From NCBI GenBank assembly GCA_045660225.1, contig JAZRDK010000102.1, positions 1 to 11,826 on the forward strand: 11,826 bases of DNA. The letters are read 5' to 3'. Both the position numbers and the translations under genes were made by a program. Position 1 is the stretch's first letter. The number at the start of each line of letters is the position of its first letter. The DNA comes from Scatosoma sp045660225 (GTDB lineage Bacteria > Bacillota > Clostridia > Christensenellales > Borkfalkiaceae). The notes under the pieces were generated by a model. It searched no databases. It had not been told where the DNA came from and saw nothing but the letters and a program-made list of their open reading frames with translations. Shown here in pieces: positions 1 through 6,879 of this stretch.

Positions 1-101
1 CGCCCGTAGCTTCCTTGCAATCCAACAAACCACACACGGTTTTCAAATTTATCATTTAACTTTTGCAAAAATTCATTCATCCAAGTAGTGATATCTATCA
101 T
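1..101 (-). CDS. Nucleotidyltransferase-domain protein, N-terminal fragment (cut by window edge)
   Basis: Only the first 33 codons lie in the window; the gene runs off the left edge. Reading the minus strand from ATG at 101-99 gives a protein that begins MIDITTWMNEFLQKLND and reaches VWFVGLQGSYGR at the boundary. A hydrophobic strand followed by G-S-Y-G-R is the opening motif of the Pol-beta-type nucleotidyltransferase fold, where GS is followed about ten residues later by the metal-binding Asp pair. Those Asp residues lie outside the window. A ribosome site, AAGGTG (113-108), sits 6 nt before the ATG and decides the start. The gene is divergent from the V-ATPase operon. Family members transfer nucleotides to small molecules, proteins or RNA, and the substrate cannot be told here. 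An antitoxin-like or antibiotic-modifying role is possible but not supported. Confidence 0.72.
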   Translation of the reverse strand, partial: MIDITTWMNEFLQKLNDKFENRVWFVGLQGSYG

Positions 102-140
102 CTTAATCACCTTATCAAATTCTTATTTATCGGTGAGTTT

Positions 141-169
141 ACTATCCGAAAAAACCATAGTAAATTCAA
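141..169 (-). promoter_or_regulatory. Possible sigma-A promoter for the nucleotidyltransferase gene
   Basis: On the minus strand TTGAAT (169-164) and GATAGT (146-141) are separated by exactly 17 nt. Each hexamer matches the consensus at only four of six positions, so this is a weak candidate. It would give a leader of about 33 nt that includes the AAGGTG ribosome site. Confidence 0.3.
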
Positions 170-191
170 GCGATTATGCGTGAACAAAAGA

Positions 192-218
192 AAACTCGAC
201 TTATCAAAAGCCGAGTTT
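192..218 (-). terminator. Terminator-like hairpin between divergent genes
   Basis: The arms AAACTCG (192-198) and CGAGTTT (212-218) pair perfectly. CTT (200-202) pairs with AAG (208-210) around a 5-nt loop. The intervening 199/211 pair is an A-C mismatch in plus-strand RNA but a G-U wobble in minus-strand RNA. Read on the minus strand the 11-pair stem is followed by TTTTCTTTTG, a plausible terminator tail; on the plus strand the tail is the weaker TTTAATAAAAAT. It therefore looks like a minus-strand intrinsic terminator, yet no gene lies upstream of it on that strand. It might instead be a remnant or a protein-binding palindrome. Confidence 0.4.
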
Positions 219-294
219 AATAAAAATCCCTATGGGAAGAGTGGTAAATCGGTTGGTTTTTTGTTATTTTGGCGAAAAATTTTCCAAAAGGTAC

Positions 295-323
295 TTGCAA
301 AAAAATAAAAAAAGTGCTATACT
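295..323 (+). promoter_or_regulatory. Promoter of the V-ATPase operon (extended -10)
   Basis: TTGCAA (295-300) and TATACT (318-323) are spaced by 17 nt, and the TGC just before the -10 box (315-317) is the extended -10 element TGn. Transcription should start near 330, giving a leader of about 42 nt. The leader contains a small palindrome, GCGAA-AAT-TTCGC (341-353), and the AGGGAA ribosome site at 361-366. A second -10-like TATAAT at 323-328 lacks a -35 box at proper spacing. Confidence 0.75.
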
Positions 324-371
324 ATAATTAGGTAAATTTGGCGAAAATTTCGCGATAAAAAGGGAACGATT

Positions 372-692
372 ATGACGGAAGAAATTATCAAAAAGATAAC
401 CGACGCGGAGGCGCAAGGCGCGGAAATGAAGCGTGTTGCGACCTTGCAAGGCGAAAAAATCGTTGCGGATGCAAACCTTCGCGCAAAGCGTATAGAAGAA
501 AGCACCGCGGACGCTTGCAAGACCTACCGTGAAACGCAAATCAAAACGGCGACGGAAGACGCCGAAACCGCGTACAATCAAGCGATGCTTAAAACAAGTC
601 AAGACGCGCAGGCGTATTGCGAAAAGGCGCTGTACGAATCCGAAACTTTCGTTGGAGAAATTATAAGGAGAATAACCGGTGGCGATTGTTAA
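372..692 (+). CDS. ntpF: V-type ATPase peripheral-stalk subunit G/H (NtpF-like)
   Basis: This 106-residue, almost wholly helical protein is rich in Ala, Glu and Lys and has no membrane segment, typical of the long coiled-coil partner of subunit E in the peripheral stalk. The opening EIIKKITDAEAQ and the C-terminal VGEIIRRITG match the usual pattern of the small G/H subunit that heads bacterial and archaeal V/A-ATPase operons. With E it forms the stator that keeps the A3B3 head from turning with the rotor. It is the first gene of the operon, 42 nt downstream of the predicted transcription start, with AGGGAA as ribosome site. Its last 14 nt overlap the next gene, implying translational coupling. 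Sequence identity in this family is weak, so the call leans on position, length and composition. Confidence 0.82.
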   Translation: MTEEIIKKITDAEAQGAEMKRVATLQGEKIVADANLRAKRIEESTADACKTYRETQIKTATEDAETAYNQAMLKTSQDAQAYCEKALYESETFVGEIIRRITGGDC

Positions 693-2664
693 AATGCGAA
701 AACTGCATCTCGTTGCGCTTGCGTACGAGAAGGATGCCGTTTTAGACGCGCTACAACGCACGAACGCCGTCGGGATTACCGCGCACGCGCACGTGGACAA
801 TACGTACGCGGTGGAAGGCGGTGGCGAACAATTCCGTGCCGAACTTGCGTCCGTAGAGACGGCGCTTTCCGCGCTCTCCGTTGCGGTGGAAACGTTTAGT
901 CGTGAACAGGGCGAACGCTTAAACGTGACGAAGGACGGGTTTGACGTAACGTATACGGAATTTATGTCCGCAAAGGACAAGCGCGCGCATATCAAGACGG
1001 TGGTTGATGCCATCAACGCCTTAACGGACGAGCGCAACGGCTACGTTTCCGAGTGCACGAAACTTGCGTCCTTACAACGAAATGCAGAAATTTATTCTAA
1101 ACTGAAAATACCTTTCGACGCGTTCAAGGATACGGCGCACACCGTCGTTCGACTTGGCGTCGTGCCTGCGACGGCAAAAGATTTGCTTACAAAAGGGCTT
1201 GACGAAATAGGACTTTGCGCTTACGACGTAGTAGGCGTCGGCGCAAACGAGTTGCTTGTCTACGTCACGGCGCATAAATCCGTGCTTTCTGAAACGGAAT
1301 CCATTTTGTCGCTTGTTTCCTTTTCCAAATGCCCTTACACGGGCGCGGAAACGGGCGAAACGCTGTACAGGGGTTTGCTTGAAAAAGAAAAGGCATTACA
1401 AGCCAAAATTGAAGAAAATCAGCGTACCGTGTACGCAATGAAAGACGAAATCCGTTCGTTGAAAATCTATTGCGACTACTTAAATTTCCTTGTCGAAAAG
1501 GAAGACGAGTCGTCTAAACTCCGCGCAACGGAACGCACGTTTTTAATGCAGGCGTACGTCCCTGAAACGGCGGAAGAACTGGTAGAAAAGGAAATTAAGA
1601 CTTCGGCAAGCGCCGTAATTATGGAATTTTCCGACCCGACGGATGAGGACGACCCGCCTACCTTATTAAAGAATAACGGCATCGTTTCCAACTTCGAAGG
1701 TATCACCAACACCTACTCGCCCCCCAACTACCGCGAATTTGACCCCAATGCCGTGATGGCGTTCTTCTATTCGCTGTTTATGGGCTTTATCATCGGCGAC
1801 GCAGGTTACGGGCTTATGATGCTGATAGGTGGCGGATATTTGTGGTTAAAAAACCTTGCCCGTCCTACGGGTATGTCCCGTTTGGCAGGCGCGTTTGCCA
1901 TCGGTGGTATTTTTGCCGTCATTTGGGGTTTACTGTTTAATTCCTTGTTCGGGTTTGCAGTATTGCCCACGACGGTGATGCCGAATCCGCAGTCGGATAT
2001 GTGGTCGCTTGCAGGTATTTCCGTGCCGTCCGTTTTGATTATCAGTATGCTTATCGGCGTCGTTCAAATCTGTGCAGGCTATTTATGTAAAGCCGTGCAG
2101 GAGTGGCGCAGGGGCGGTTTCTTCGACGGCTTGTTCGACGGAATTTTATGGCTTTTATTCTCGCTGGGCGTAGGGCTTGCCATTTTGGGTTTTACGGAAG
2201 AATTCGGTTTGCCTTCTCTGCAACTTATCGGCGGTGCAACCGCCGGGGTCAGTCTTCTTCTTGCTATGCTTACGGCAGGACGGAAGGAAAAGCTCGTGGG
2301 TAAGTTCACGAAAGGCTTTGGTGCGGCGTACGGTGTCATCAACTTTGCGTCCGACATATTAAGCTATGCGCGTTTGTACGGGTTGATGCTTTCGGGTGCG
2401 GTCATCGCGCAAATCATTGCAACGTACAGCGGTCAGTTCATCGTCAGCGGTAATATTGCCTTTGCGGTGCTTGGCGTCGTGCTCTTAATCGTGGGCAACG
2501 TTTTCAACTTGGTTATGAACCTTCTCGGCGCGTATATCCACGACGCAAGATTACAATACGTTGAATTCTACGGCAGATTCTTTGAAGGCGAAGGCGAATT
2601 GTTCGTTCCGCTCGGCTCGAAACAACAATACGTGCACCTTCTTCCTGCAACCACTACGGATTGA
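679..2664 (+). CDS. ntpI: V-type ATPase subunit I (ion-channel stator, a-type)
   Basis: A 661-residue membrane stator that provides the half-channels for ions entering and leaving the K ring. Residues 1 to about 350 are the cytosolic arm that receives the peripheral stalks. From about 355 there are seven or eight membrane helices, opened by the family hallmark FFYSLFMGFIIGDAGYG. The arginine expected to face the ring carboxylates is Arg565 in SYARLYGL, and a second conserved Arg624 lies in ARLQYVEF near the C-terminus, as in yeast Vph1 and Enterococcus NtpI. The start is GTG at 679: ATAAGGAG (663-670) sits 8 nt upstream and the product begins AIVKMRKL, the usual I-subunit opening. The gene overlaps the stalk gene by 14 nt. 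Length is normal for the family. Confidence 0.96.
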   Translation: MAIVKMRKLHLVALAYEKDAVLDALQRTNAVGITAHAHVDNTYAVEGGGEQFRAELASVETALSALSVAVETFSREQGERLNVTKDGFDVTYTEFMSAKDKRAHIKTVVDAINALTDERNGYVSECTKLASLQRNAEIYSKLKIPFDAFKDTAHTVVRLGVVPATAKDLLTKGLDEIGLCAYDVVGVGANELLVYVTAHKSVLSETESILSLVSFSKCPYTGAETGETLYRGLLEKEKALQAKIEENQRTVYAMKDEIRSLKIYCDYLNFLVEKEDESSKLRATERTFLMQAYVPETAEELVEKEIKTSASAVIMEFSDPTDEDDPPTLLKNNGIVSNFEGITNTYSPPNYREFDPNAVMAFFYSLFMGFIIGDAGYGLMMLIGGGYLWLKNLARPTGMSRLAGAFAIGGIFAVIWGLLFNSLFGFAVLPTTVMPNPQSDMWSLAGISVPSVLIISMLIGVVQICAGYLCKAVQEWRRGGFFDGLFDGILWLLFSLGVGLAILGFTEEFGLPSLQLIGGATAGVSLLLAMLTAGRKEKLVGKFTKGFGAAYGVINFASDILSYARLYGLMLSGAVIAQIIATYSGQFIVSGNIAFAVLGVVLLIVGNVFNLVMNLLGAYIHDARLQYVEFYGRFFEGEGELFVPLGSKQQYVHLLPATTTD

Positions 2665-2689
2665 AAGGGGACACCCTTCCAAATATAAA
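2661..2689 (+). promoter_or_regulatory. Candidate internal promoter before the K (ring) gene
   Basis: TTGAAA (2661-2666, overlapping the subunit I stop codon) and TATAAA (2684-2689) are separated by exactly 17 nt. Each hexamer matches the sigma-A consensus at five of six positions. Start of transcription would be near 2696, with a 29-nt A-rich leader carrying GGAGG (2711-2715). The same stretch can instead fold as a small hairpin, AAGGG-GACA-CCCTT (2665-2678). Either element would favour extra expression of the multi-copy ring subunit. Confidence 0.5.
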
Positions 2690-2724
2690 ATAAAAAAGAA
2701 AAAGAAAATCGGAGGATTTTTATT

Positions 2725-3168
2725 ATGGGTTACACTATAGCTATGATTGGCATTGCGCTTTGCGTATTGCTCTGCGGTATCGGTTCTTGTATCGGTCTTT
2801 ATAAGACGAGTACGACGGCTGCCGGCGTTTTGGGCGAAGACCCCAAAAAGTTTGGTAAAGTCATGGTTCTCGTATTGCTTCCCGCAACGCAGGGTATTTA
2901 CGGGTTCATCATCGGGATTATTGCATCCGGCTCGATTCAAAACATCACCACGCCTGAAATGGGTTGGGCGATGCTCGGCGCGGTTCTTCCTATGGCAATC
3001 TCCGGCCTTGTGTCGGCGTACTTCCAGGGCAAATCCGCATCCAACTGTATCAAAGCGGTTGCTAAGCAAGAATCCCTTTCCGGTAAACTTATCGTTTACC
3101 CTGGTATGATTGAATTCTATGCAATTCTTGGCTTAATCATCTCGATTATGCTCGTGGGTCAATTCTAA
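2725..3168 (+). CDS. ntpK: V-type ATPase subunit K (proteolipid rotor ring, Na+-type site)
   Basis: A 147-residue hydrophobic protein made of two fused helical hairpins, giving four membrane helices. Copies form the rotating ring that carries ions across the membrane. The ion site is clear: LLPATQGIYG supplies Leu52, Thr55 and Gln56, AYFQGK supplies Gln101, and MIEFYAILG supplies the essential Glu130. These match Leu61, Thr64, Gln65, Gln110 and Glu139 of the Enterococcus hirae NtpK Na+ site, so Na+ coupling is inferred. The first hairpin has no carboxylate, normal for a duplicated ring subunit with one ion per four helices. The ribosome site GGAGG lies 9 nt before the ATG after an A-rich stretch, consistent with high translation. 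It is slightly shorter than the 156-residue Enterococcus protein. Confidence 0.96.
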   Translation: MGYTIAMIGIALCVLLCGIGSCIGLYKTSTTAAGVLGEDPKKFGKVMVLVLLPATQGIYGFIIGIIASGSIQNITTPEMGWAMLGAVLPMAISGLVSAYFQGKSASNCIKAVAKQESLSGKLIVYPGMIEFYAILGLIISIMLVGQF

Positions 3169-3182
3169 AAATAGGATACAAT

Positions 3183-3752
3183 ATGAGTACTGAGCTTGTA
3201 GTAGAACGAATACTTTGCGATGCGAAAGCGGAAGCGGACGCCATCGTAAAAGAAGCGGAAAATAAGGCGGAAAAAATTCTTGCCGACGCTTCCGCGCGCT
3301 CTGAAAAGCTCCGCATGGAAACGGAAGAAGAAACGAAGGCGAAATGCGATTCCATCCTTGAAAAGAGGCAGGCAGGTGCGCGTTTAGACGGCGCAAAGCT
3401 GTTTTTGAAGGAAAAGCGCAAGGTGATTGACACCATCTACGACGAAGCGCTTAGCCGTCTTTTGGAACTTTCCAAAGAAGACAGTGTCTTGCTTGTTGAA
3501 AAACTTTTGGAAAAGTATGCCGAACAAGGCGACGTCATCGTTTTTGCGAAAAACTTCCCGTACGAAGCGGAGATAGAAATTCTTCCTGTCGTCAAGGCGA
3601 AAGGGCTTACCGTTTCTTCGGAAAAATTGCCCTTAAGCGGTGGTTTACGCTTGCAGGGCGAAACGTCGGACAAGGACTTGTCCTACGGCGCTTTGCTTGT
3701 TGCCGATAGGGACGAATACCAGTCCGCGCTTGCGGAAAAACTCTTCCGCTAA
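3183..3752 (+). CDS. ntpE: V-type ATPase subunit E (peripheral stalk)
   Basis: A 189-residue stator subunit that pairs with the G/H-type protein and binds the top of subunit B. Residues 1 to about 75 are a charged Ala/Glu/Lys-rich coiled coil. From about residue 90 a globular domain follows, ending in the family pattern GGLRLQGETSDKDLSYG and a final helix, EYQSALAEKLF. The distribution of a long N-terminal helix and small alpha/beta C-terminal domain is that of bacterial and archaeal E subunits. The gene begins 14 nt after K, with a modest ribosome site (TAGGA, about 3172-3176), and is followed by the C gene after 20 nt. Function is assigned from domain pattern and operon position together. 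Confidence 0.92.
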   Translation: MSTELVVERILCDAKAEADAIVKEAENKAEKILADASARSEKLRMETEEETKAKCDSILEKRQAGARLDGAKLFLKEKRKVIDTIYDEALSRLLELSKEDSVLLVEKLLEKYAEQGDVIVFAKNFPYEAEIEILPVVKAKGLTVSSEKLPLSGGLRLQGETSDKDLSYGALLVADRDEYQSALAEKLFR

Positions 3753-3772
3753 GTATTCATTTGGGGTGCAAA

Positions 3773-4753
3773 ATGGCATATCACGACATTATGTACACGT
3801 GCGGAGTGATTGCAACGCGTGAAAAACGTCTTTTGAAAGACAAAATTTTCCGTTTTTGCGAACTCTCGATAGAAGAAGCCTTCCGTCTTTTGCTGGACAG
3901 CGGTTACGGCGGTGGCGCATCGGTTACGTCGAGCGTGTACGAATACGAAAAATTAATATCGGCAGAAGAAAACGCACTTGACGAATTTATTCGCGAGTAC
4001 GCGCCTTCGCGCGCCGAACAGGCGTATTTCCTTGCTCCGCGCGATTTCCACAACGCAAAGGCGCTGATAAAAGCGGCGTATTTAGGACGTGGCGTGGAAG
4101 GGATGCTGGCGACGGACGGGCTGATTCCCGTCAGTCTTATTTCGTCGTGCGTCGAATCGGGTGATTTTTCCCAAATCAGCGAACTCAACAAAGACCTGGG
4201 TACGGCTTGCGAAGTTGCAACCGCCTATTTAGAAGAAGGCAGTTCGGGTGCAAAACTCGGCGAAATCTTCGAAAAAGCCTTATACGCGCATCTGAAAAAA
4301 GTGTCCGCGTATAAGCCCGTCTTGAAAAAACTTTTGACGGCGAAAGCGGATATGACCAACGTGTTGACGGCATTGCGCACGGGCGAAAGCGAAAGGGCAA
4401 AGGACAAGTATTTGCCGTCTGGGAAATTGACGCAGGAAAAGCTGGACTGTCTTTTTATGGAAGACAGGACGAAGGCGCTTGACGCGTTTAAGGATACGCC
4501 CTATTTCGCGTTCGTTCAAAAATGTTTCGACGCCTTGGAAAAGGGCGAGCCGATGACGCAGGCGGAAAAAACGTTAGAAAGTTTCGATGTCGATTATTTT
4601 GCGGACAGAAAGTACGAACTTTCGAGCACCGAGCCGTTTTTATACTACGTTTTTAGACGGCGCAACGAAAACGCCAACGTGCGTATCGTGTTCGTTTGCC
4701 TGCTTGCAGGCTTGAAGGAAGCGGACGTAAAGAAACGTCTGCGCGCTTTGTAA
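3773..4753 (+). CDS. ntpC: V-type ATPase subunit C (AC39/d-type, rotor-to-ring connector)
   Basis: A soluble, mostly helical protein of 326 residues that sits on the K ring like a funnel and receives the D-F shaft. The C-terminal EPFLYYVFRRRNENANVRI (from about residue 287) followed by VKKRLRAL is the conserved end of the AC39/d family, and the length is close to the usual 330 residues. I chose ATG at 3773, giving MAYHDIMYTCGVIA, because GGGGTG (3763-3768) lies just upstream. A TTG at 3761 would add four residues but has no ribosome site of its own. The N-terminal half is diverged from textbook members, so identity there rests on context. No membrane segments are seen. Confidence 0.92.
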   Translation: MAYHDIMYTCGVIATREKRLLKDKIFRFCELSIEEAFRLLLDSGYGGGASVTSSVYEYEKLISAEENALDEFIREYAPSRAEQAYFLAPRDFHNAKALIKAAYLGRGVEGMLATDGLIPVSLISSCVESGDFSQISELNKDLGTACEVATAYLEEGSSGAKLGEIFEKALYAHLKKVSAYKPVLKKLLTAKADMTNVLTALRTGESERAKDKYLPSGKLTQEKLDCLFMEDRTKALDAFKDTPYFAFVQKCFDALEKGEPMTQAEKTLESFDVDYFADRKYELSSTEPFLYYVFRRRNENANVRIVFVCLLAGLKEADVKKRLRAL

Positions 4754-4764
4754 GGGGGTAGGCA

Positions 4765-5082
4765 ATGATAGGAAAAACCGCAATCGTTGGAGGCGGCGAC
4801 GGCATTATGGTATTTAAGGCGGCAGGCGTAGACACCTTTCCCGCCGAAAACGAAAAAAAGGCACAAAGTATCCTTCGTAAAATCGCGAAGGACTATCAAA
4901 TCATCTTCCTAGCGGAAGATTTAGCGCGTCAACTTACCGAATTTTTAAGGCGCTTTGACGAAACGCCTTATCCCGTAGTCGTCAGCATCCCTTCGGGCGA
5001 CAGCCAAGGCTATGGTATGGAAGTATTGAAAACGGCAATGGAACGCGCGCTGGGCGTAGATATTTTATTCCACAAAGACTAA
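4765..5082 (+). CDS. ntpG: V-type ATPase subunit F (central shaft; NtpG)
   Basis: A 105-residue alpha/beta protein that binds the central shaft subunit D and turns with it, affecting the rate of hydrolysis. The N-terminal strand-loop IGKTAIVGGGDGIMVFKAAG is the F-subunit opening, usually written as hydrophobic strand, G-D or G-G-D, then a helix with F-K/R-A-x-G. A second strand, YQIIFLAEDLA, and a third, YPVVVSIPSG, complete the small Rossmann-like fold. The start is ATG at 4765, with the run GGGGG (4754-4758) directly after the C stop codon as ribosome site. It is called NtpG in Enterococcus and AtpF or subunit F elsewhere; the symbol should not be confused with NtpF, the stalk protein. Length is typical. 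Confidence 0.94.
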   Translation: MIGKTAIVGGGDGIMVFKAAGVDTFPAENEKKAQSILRKIAKDYQIIFLAEDLARQLTEFLRRFDETPYPVVVSIPSGDSQGYGMEVLKTAMERALGVDILFHKD

Positions 5083-5112
5083 ACGCAAATTTTTGCATAT
5101 CGGAGAAAGAAT

Positions 5113-6879
5113 ATGGCAGGTAAAACAGTAAAAATTTCCGGTCCGTTGATTATAGCGGAAGGTATGGCTGACGCGAAACTCTACGACGTCGTTCGCGTAT
5201 CCGAAAAGGGCTTAATCGGCGAAATTATTGAACTTCGTGGCGACAAAGCGTCTATTCAGGTATACGAAGAAACGTCGGGGCTTGGTCCTAACGAAGACGT
5301 ATATTCCACGGGCGAACCGCTTTCGGTTGAACTTGCGCCCGGGCTTTTGACGGGTATTTTCGACGGGATTCAACGTCCCTTGTCAACGCTGTATTTTCAA
5401 TACGGCGACCGTATTTCGCGCGGTGTAAACGTCAACAACTTGGACAGAGAAAAGAAATGGGCGTTTATCCCCAAAGTTAAGCCCGGCGATATGGTTAAGC
5501 CCGGCGACGTTTTGGGTATCGTCAACGAAACGGAAATTGTCGAACATAAAATTCTCGTACCCAACGGCTTGGAAGGCAGGGTACACTCGATAGAAGAAGG
5601 CGAATTCACGATTACGGACACGATTGCCGTTATCGAAACGGATTTGGAAAGAAAACCCGTTTGTATGCTTAGAAAATGGCCCGTCCGTAAGGGCAGACCG
5701 TACAAAGAAAAGCTTTCGCCGACCAAACCTATGGTTACGGGTCAACGCGTTATCGACACGCTTTTCCCTATCGCTAAAGGCGGTGTGGCAGCCGTTCCCG
5801 GTCCTTTCGGAAGCGGTAAGACGGTCGTTCAGCACCAGCTTGCAAAATGGGCGGATGCGGACATCATCGTCTACGTTGGCTGTGGCGAACGTGGCAACGA
5901 AATGACGGACGTTCTCAACGAATTCCCTGAACTGAAAGACCCGACCACGGGCGAACCGCTTATGAAGAGAACGGTTTTGATTGCCAACACGTCGGATATG
6001 CCCGTTGCGGCGCGTGAAGCGTCAATCTATACGGGTATCACCATTGCGGAATATTTCCGTGACATGGGCTATAACGTGGCGATTATGGCGGACTCGACGT
6101 CCCGTTGGGCAGAGGCGCTCCGTGAAATGAGCGGTCGTTTGGAAGAAATGCCCGGTGACGAAGGCTACCCTGCGTACCTTGCGTCCCGTCTTGCTGAATT
6201 CTATGAAAGGGCAGGTTTCGTCCGCCTACTCGGTACGGAAGAAAAAATCGGCTCGGTTTCCGCAATCGGCGCGGTATCGCCGCCGGGTGGTGACTTGAGT
6301 GAACCCGTCGCACAGGCGACGCTCCGTATCGTAAAAGTGTTCTGGGGGCTTTCGTCCTCGCTTGCATATAAGCGTCATTTCCCCGCAATCGACTGGCTGA
6401 TTAGCTATTCGTTGTACGCGGATAAGATGAAGGACTGGTATGACGAACAGGTCGGCGCGGATTTCTTGAAATACCGCCAGTTCGTAATGACCGTCTTGCA
6501 GGAAGAAGCGTCGCTTGACGAAATCGTCCGCCTTGTCGGTATGGACGCGTTGTCTTCCAAAGACCGTTTGACGATGGAAACGGCGAAGATTATTCGTGAA
6601 GACTATCTTCACCAAAACGCTTTCCACGAAGTCGACACGTACACGTCGCTCAAAAAACAGTTCTTGATGTTAAAGCTCGTATACGAATTCCACCGCTTAG
6701 CAACGGAAGCAGTAGAAGCGTACGCGGATTTGGATGAAATTCTTGCTTGCTCGTGCAAAGAAATGATAGGACGCGCAAAGTATATCGAAGAAGAAAATTT
6801 GGATTCGTTTGGCGAAATTTTTGAAACGATGAACAAAGAAATCAAAGCGATTGCCGAAGGAGGAAACGACGATGTTTAA
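5113..6879 (+). CDS. ntpA: V-type ATPase catalytic subunit A
   Basis: The 588-residue catalytic subunit, three copies of which alternate with B in the head and hydrolyse or make ATP. The P-loop GPFGSGKT spans residues 230-237 with Lys236. The catalytic glutamate is Glu259 in GCGERGNEM, and the Walker B region is VAIMADSTSRWAEALRE with Asp327. PAIDWLISYS (424-433) fits the ATP synthase alpha/beta signature. Residues of about 115-200 form the extra bulge domain that distinguishes V/A-type A subunits from F-type beta, visible in the repeated KPGDMVKPGDVLG. All active residues are intact, so the enzyme should be functional. GGAG (5102-5105) lies 7 nt before the ATG, and the gene end overlaps the start of B by 8 nt. 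Confidence 0.98.
   Translation: MAGKTVKISGPLIIAEGMADAKLYDVVRVSEKGLIGEIIELRGDKASIQVYEETSGLGPNEDVYSTGEPLSVELAPGLLTGIFDGIQRPLSTLYFQYGDRISRGVNVNNLDREKKWAFIPKVKPGDMVKPGDVLGIVNETEIVEHKILVPNGLEGRVHSIEEGEFTITDTIAVIETDLERKPVCMLRKWPVRKGRPYKEKLSPTKPMVTGQRVIDTLFPIAKGGVAAVPGPFGSGKTVVQHQLAKWADADIIVYVGCGERGNEMTDVLNEFPELKDPTTGEPLMKRTVLIANTSDMPVAAREASIYTGITIAEYFRDMGYNVAIMADSTSRWAEALREMSGRLEEMPGDEGYPAYLASRLAEFYERAGFVRLLGTEEKIGSVSAIGAVSPPGGDLSEPVAQATLRIVKVFWGLSSSLAYKRHFPAIDWLISYSLYADKMKDWYDEQVGADFLKYRQFVMTVLQEEASLDEIVRLVGMDALSSKDRLTMETAKIIREDYLHQNAFHEVDTYTSLKKQFLMLKLVYEFHRLATEAVEAYADLDEILACSCKEMIGRAKYIEEENLDSFGEIFETMNKEIKAIAEGGNDDV

Noticed and set aside
63..308. Plus-strand open frame of 81 codons upstream of the V-ATPase operon
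   Set aside because: It begins with TTG without a ribosome site, is antisense to the start of the nucleotidyltransferase gene, runs through the hairpin and the -35 box of the operon promoter, and its product resembles nothing recognisable.
264..1037. Minus-strand open frame of 257 codons opposite the G/H and I genes
   Set aside because: It is a shadow of two well-supported plus-strand genes, and its Ser/Arg/Phe-rich product is typical of antisense translation.
5085..5096. Small palindrome GCAAA-TT-TTTGC between the F and A genes
   Set aside because: It is short, A/T-dominated, lacks a T-tail, and a terminator here would split the operon; probably chance.
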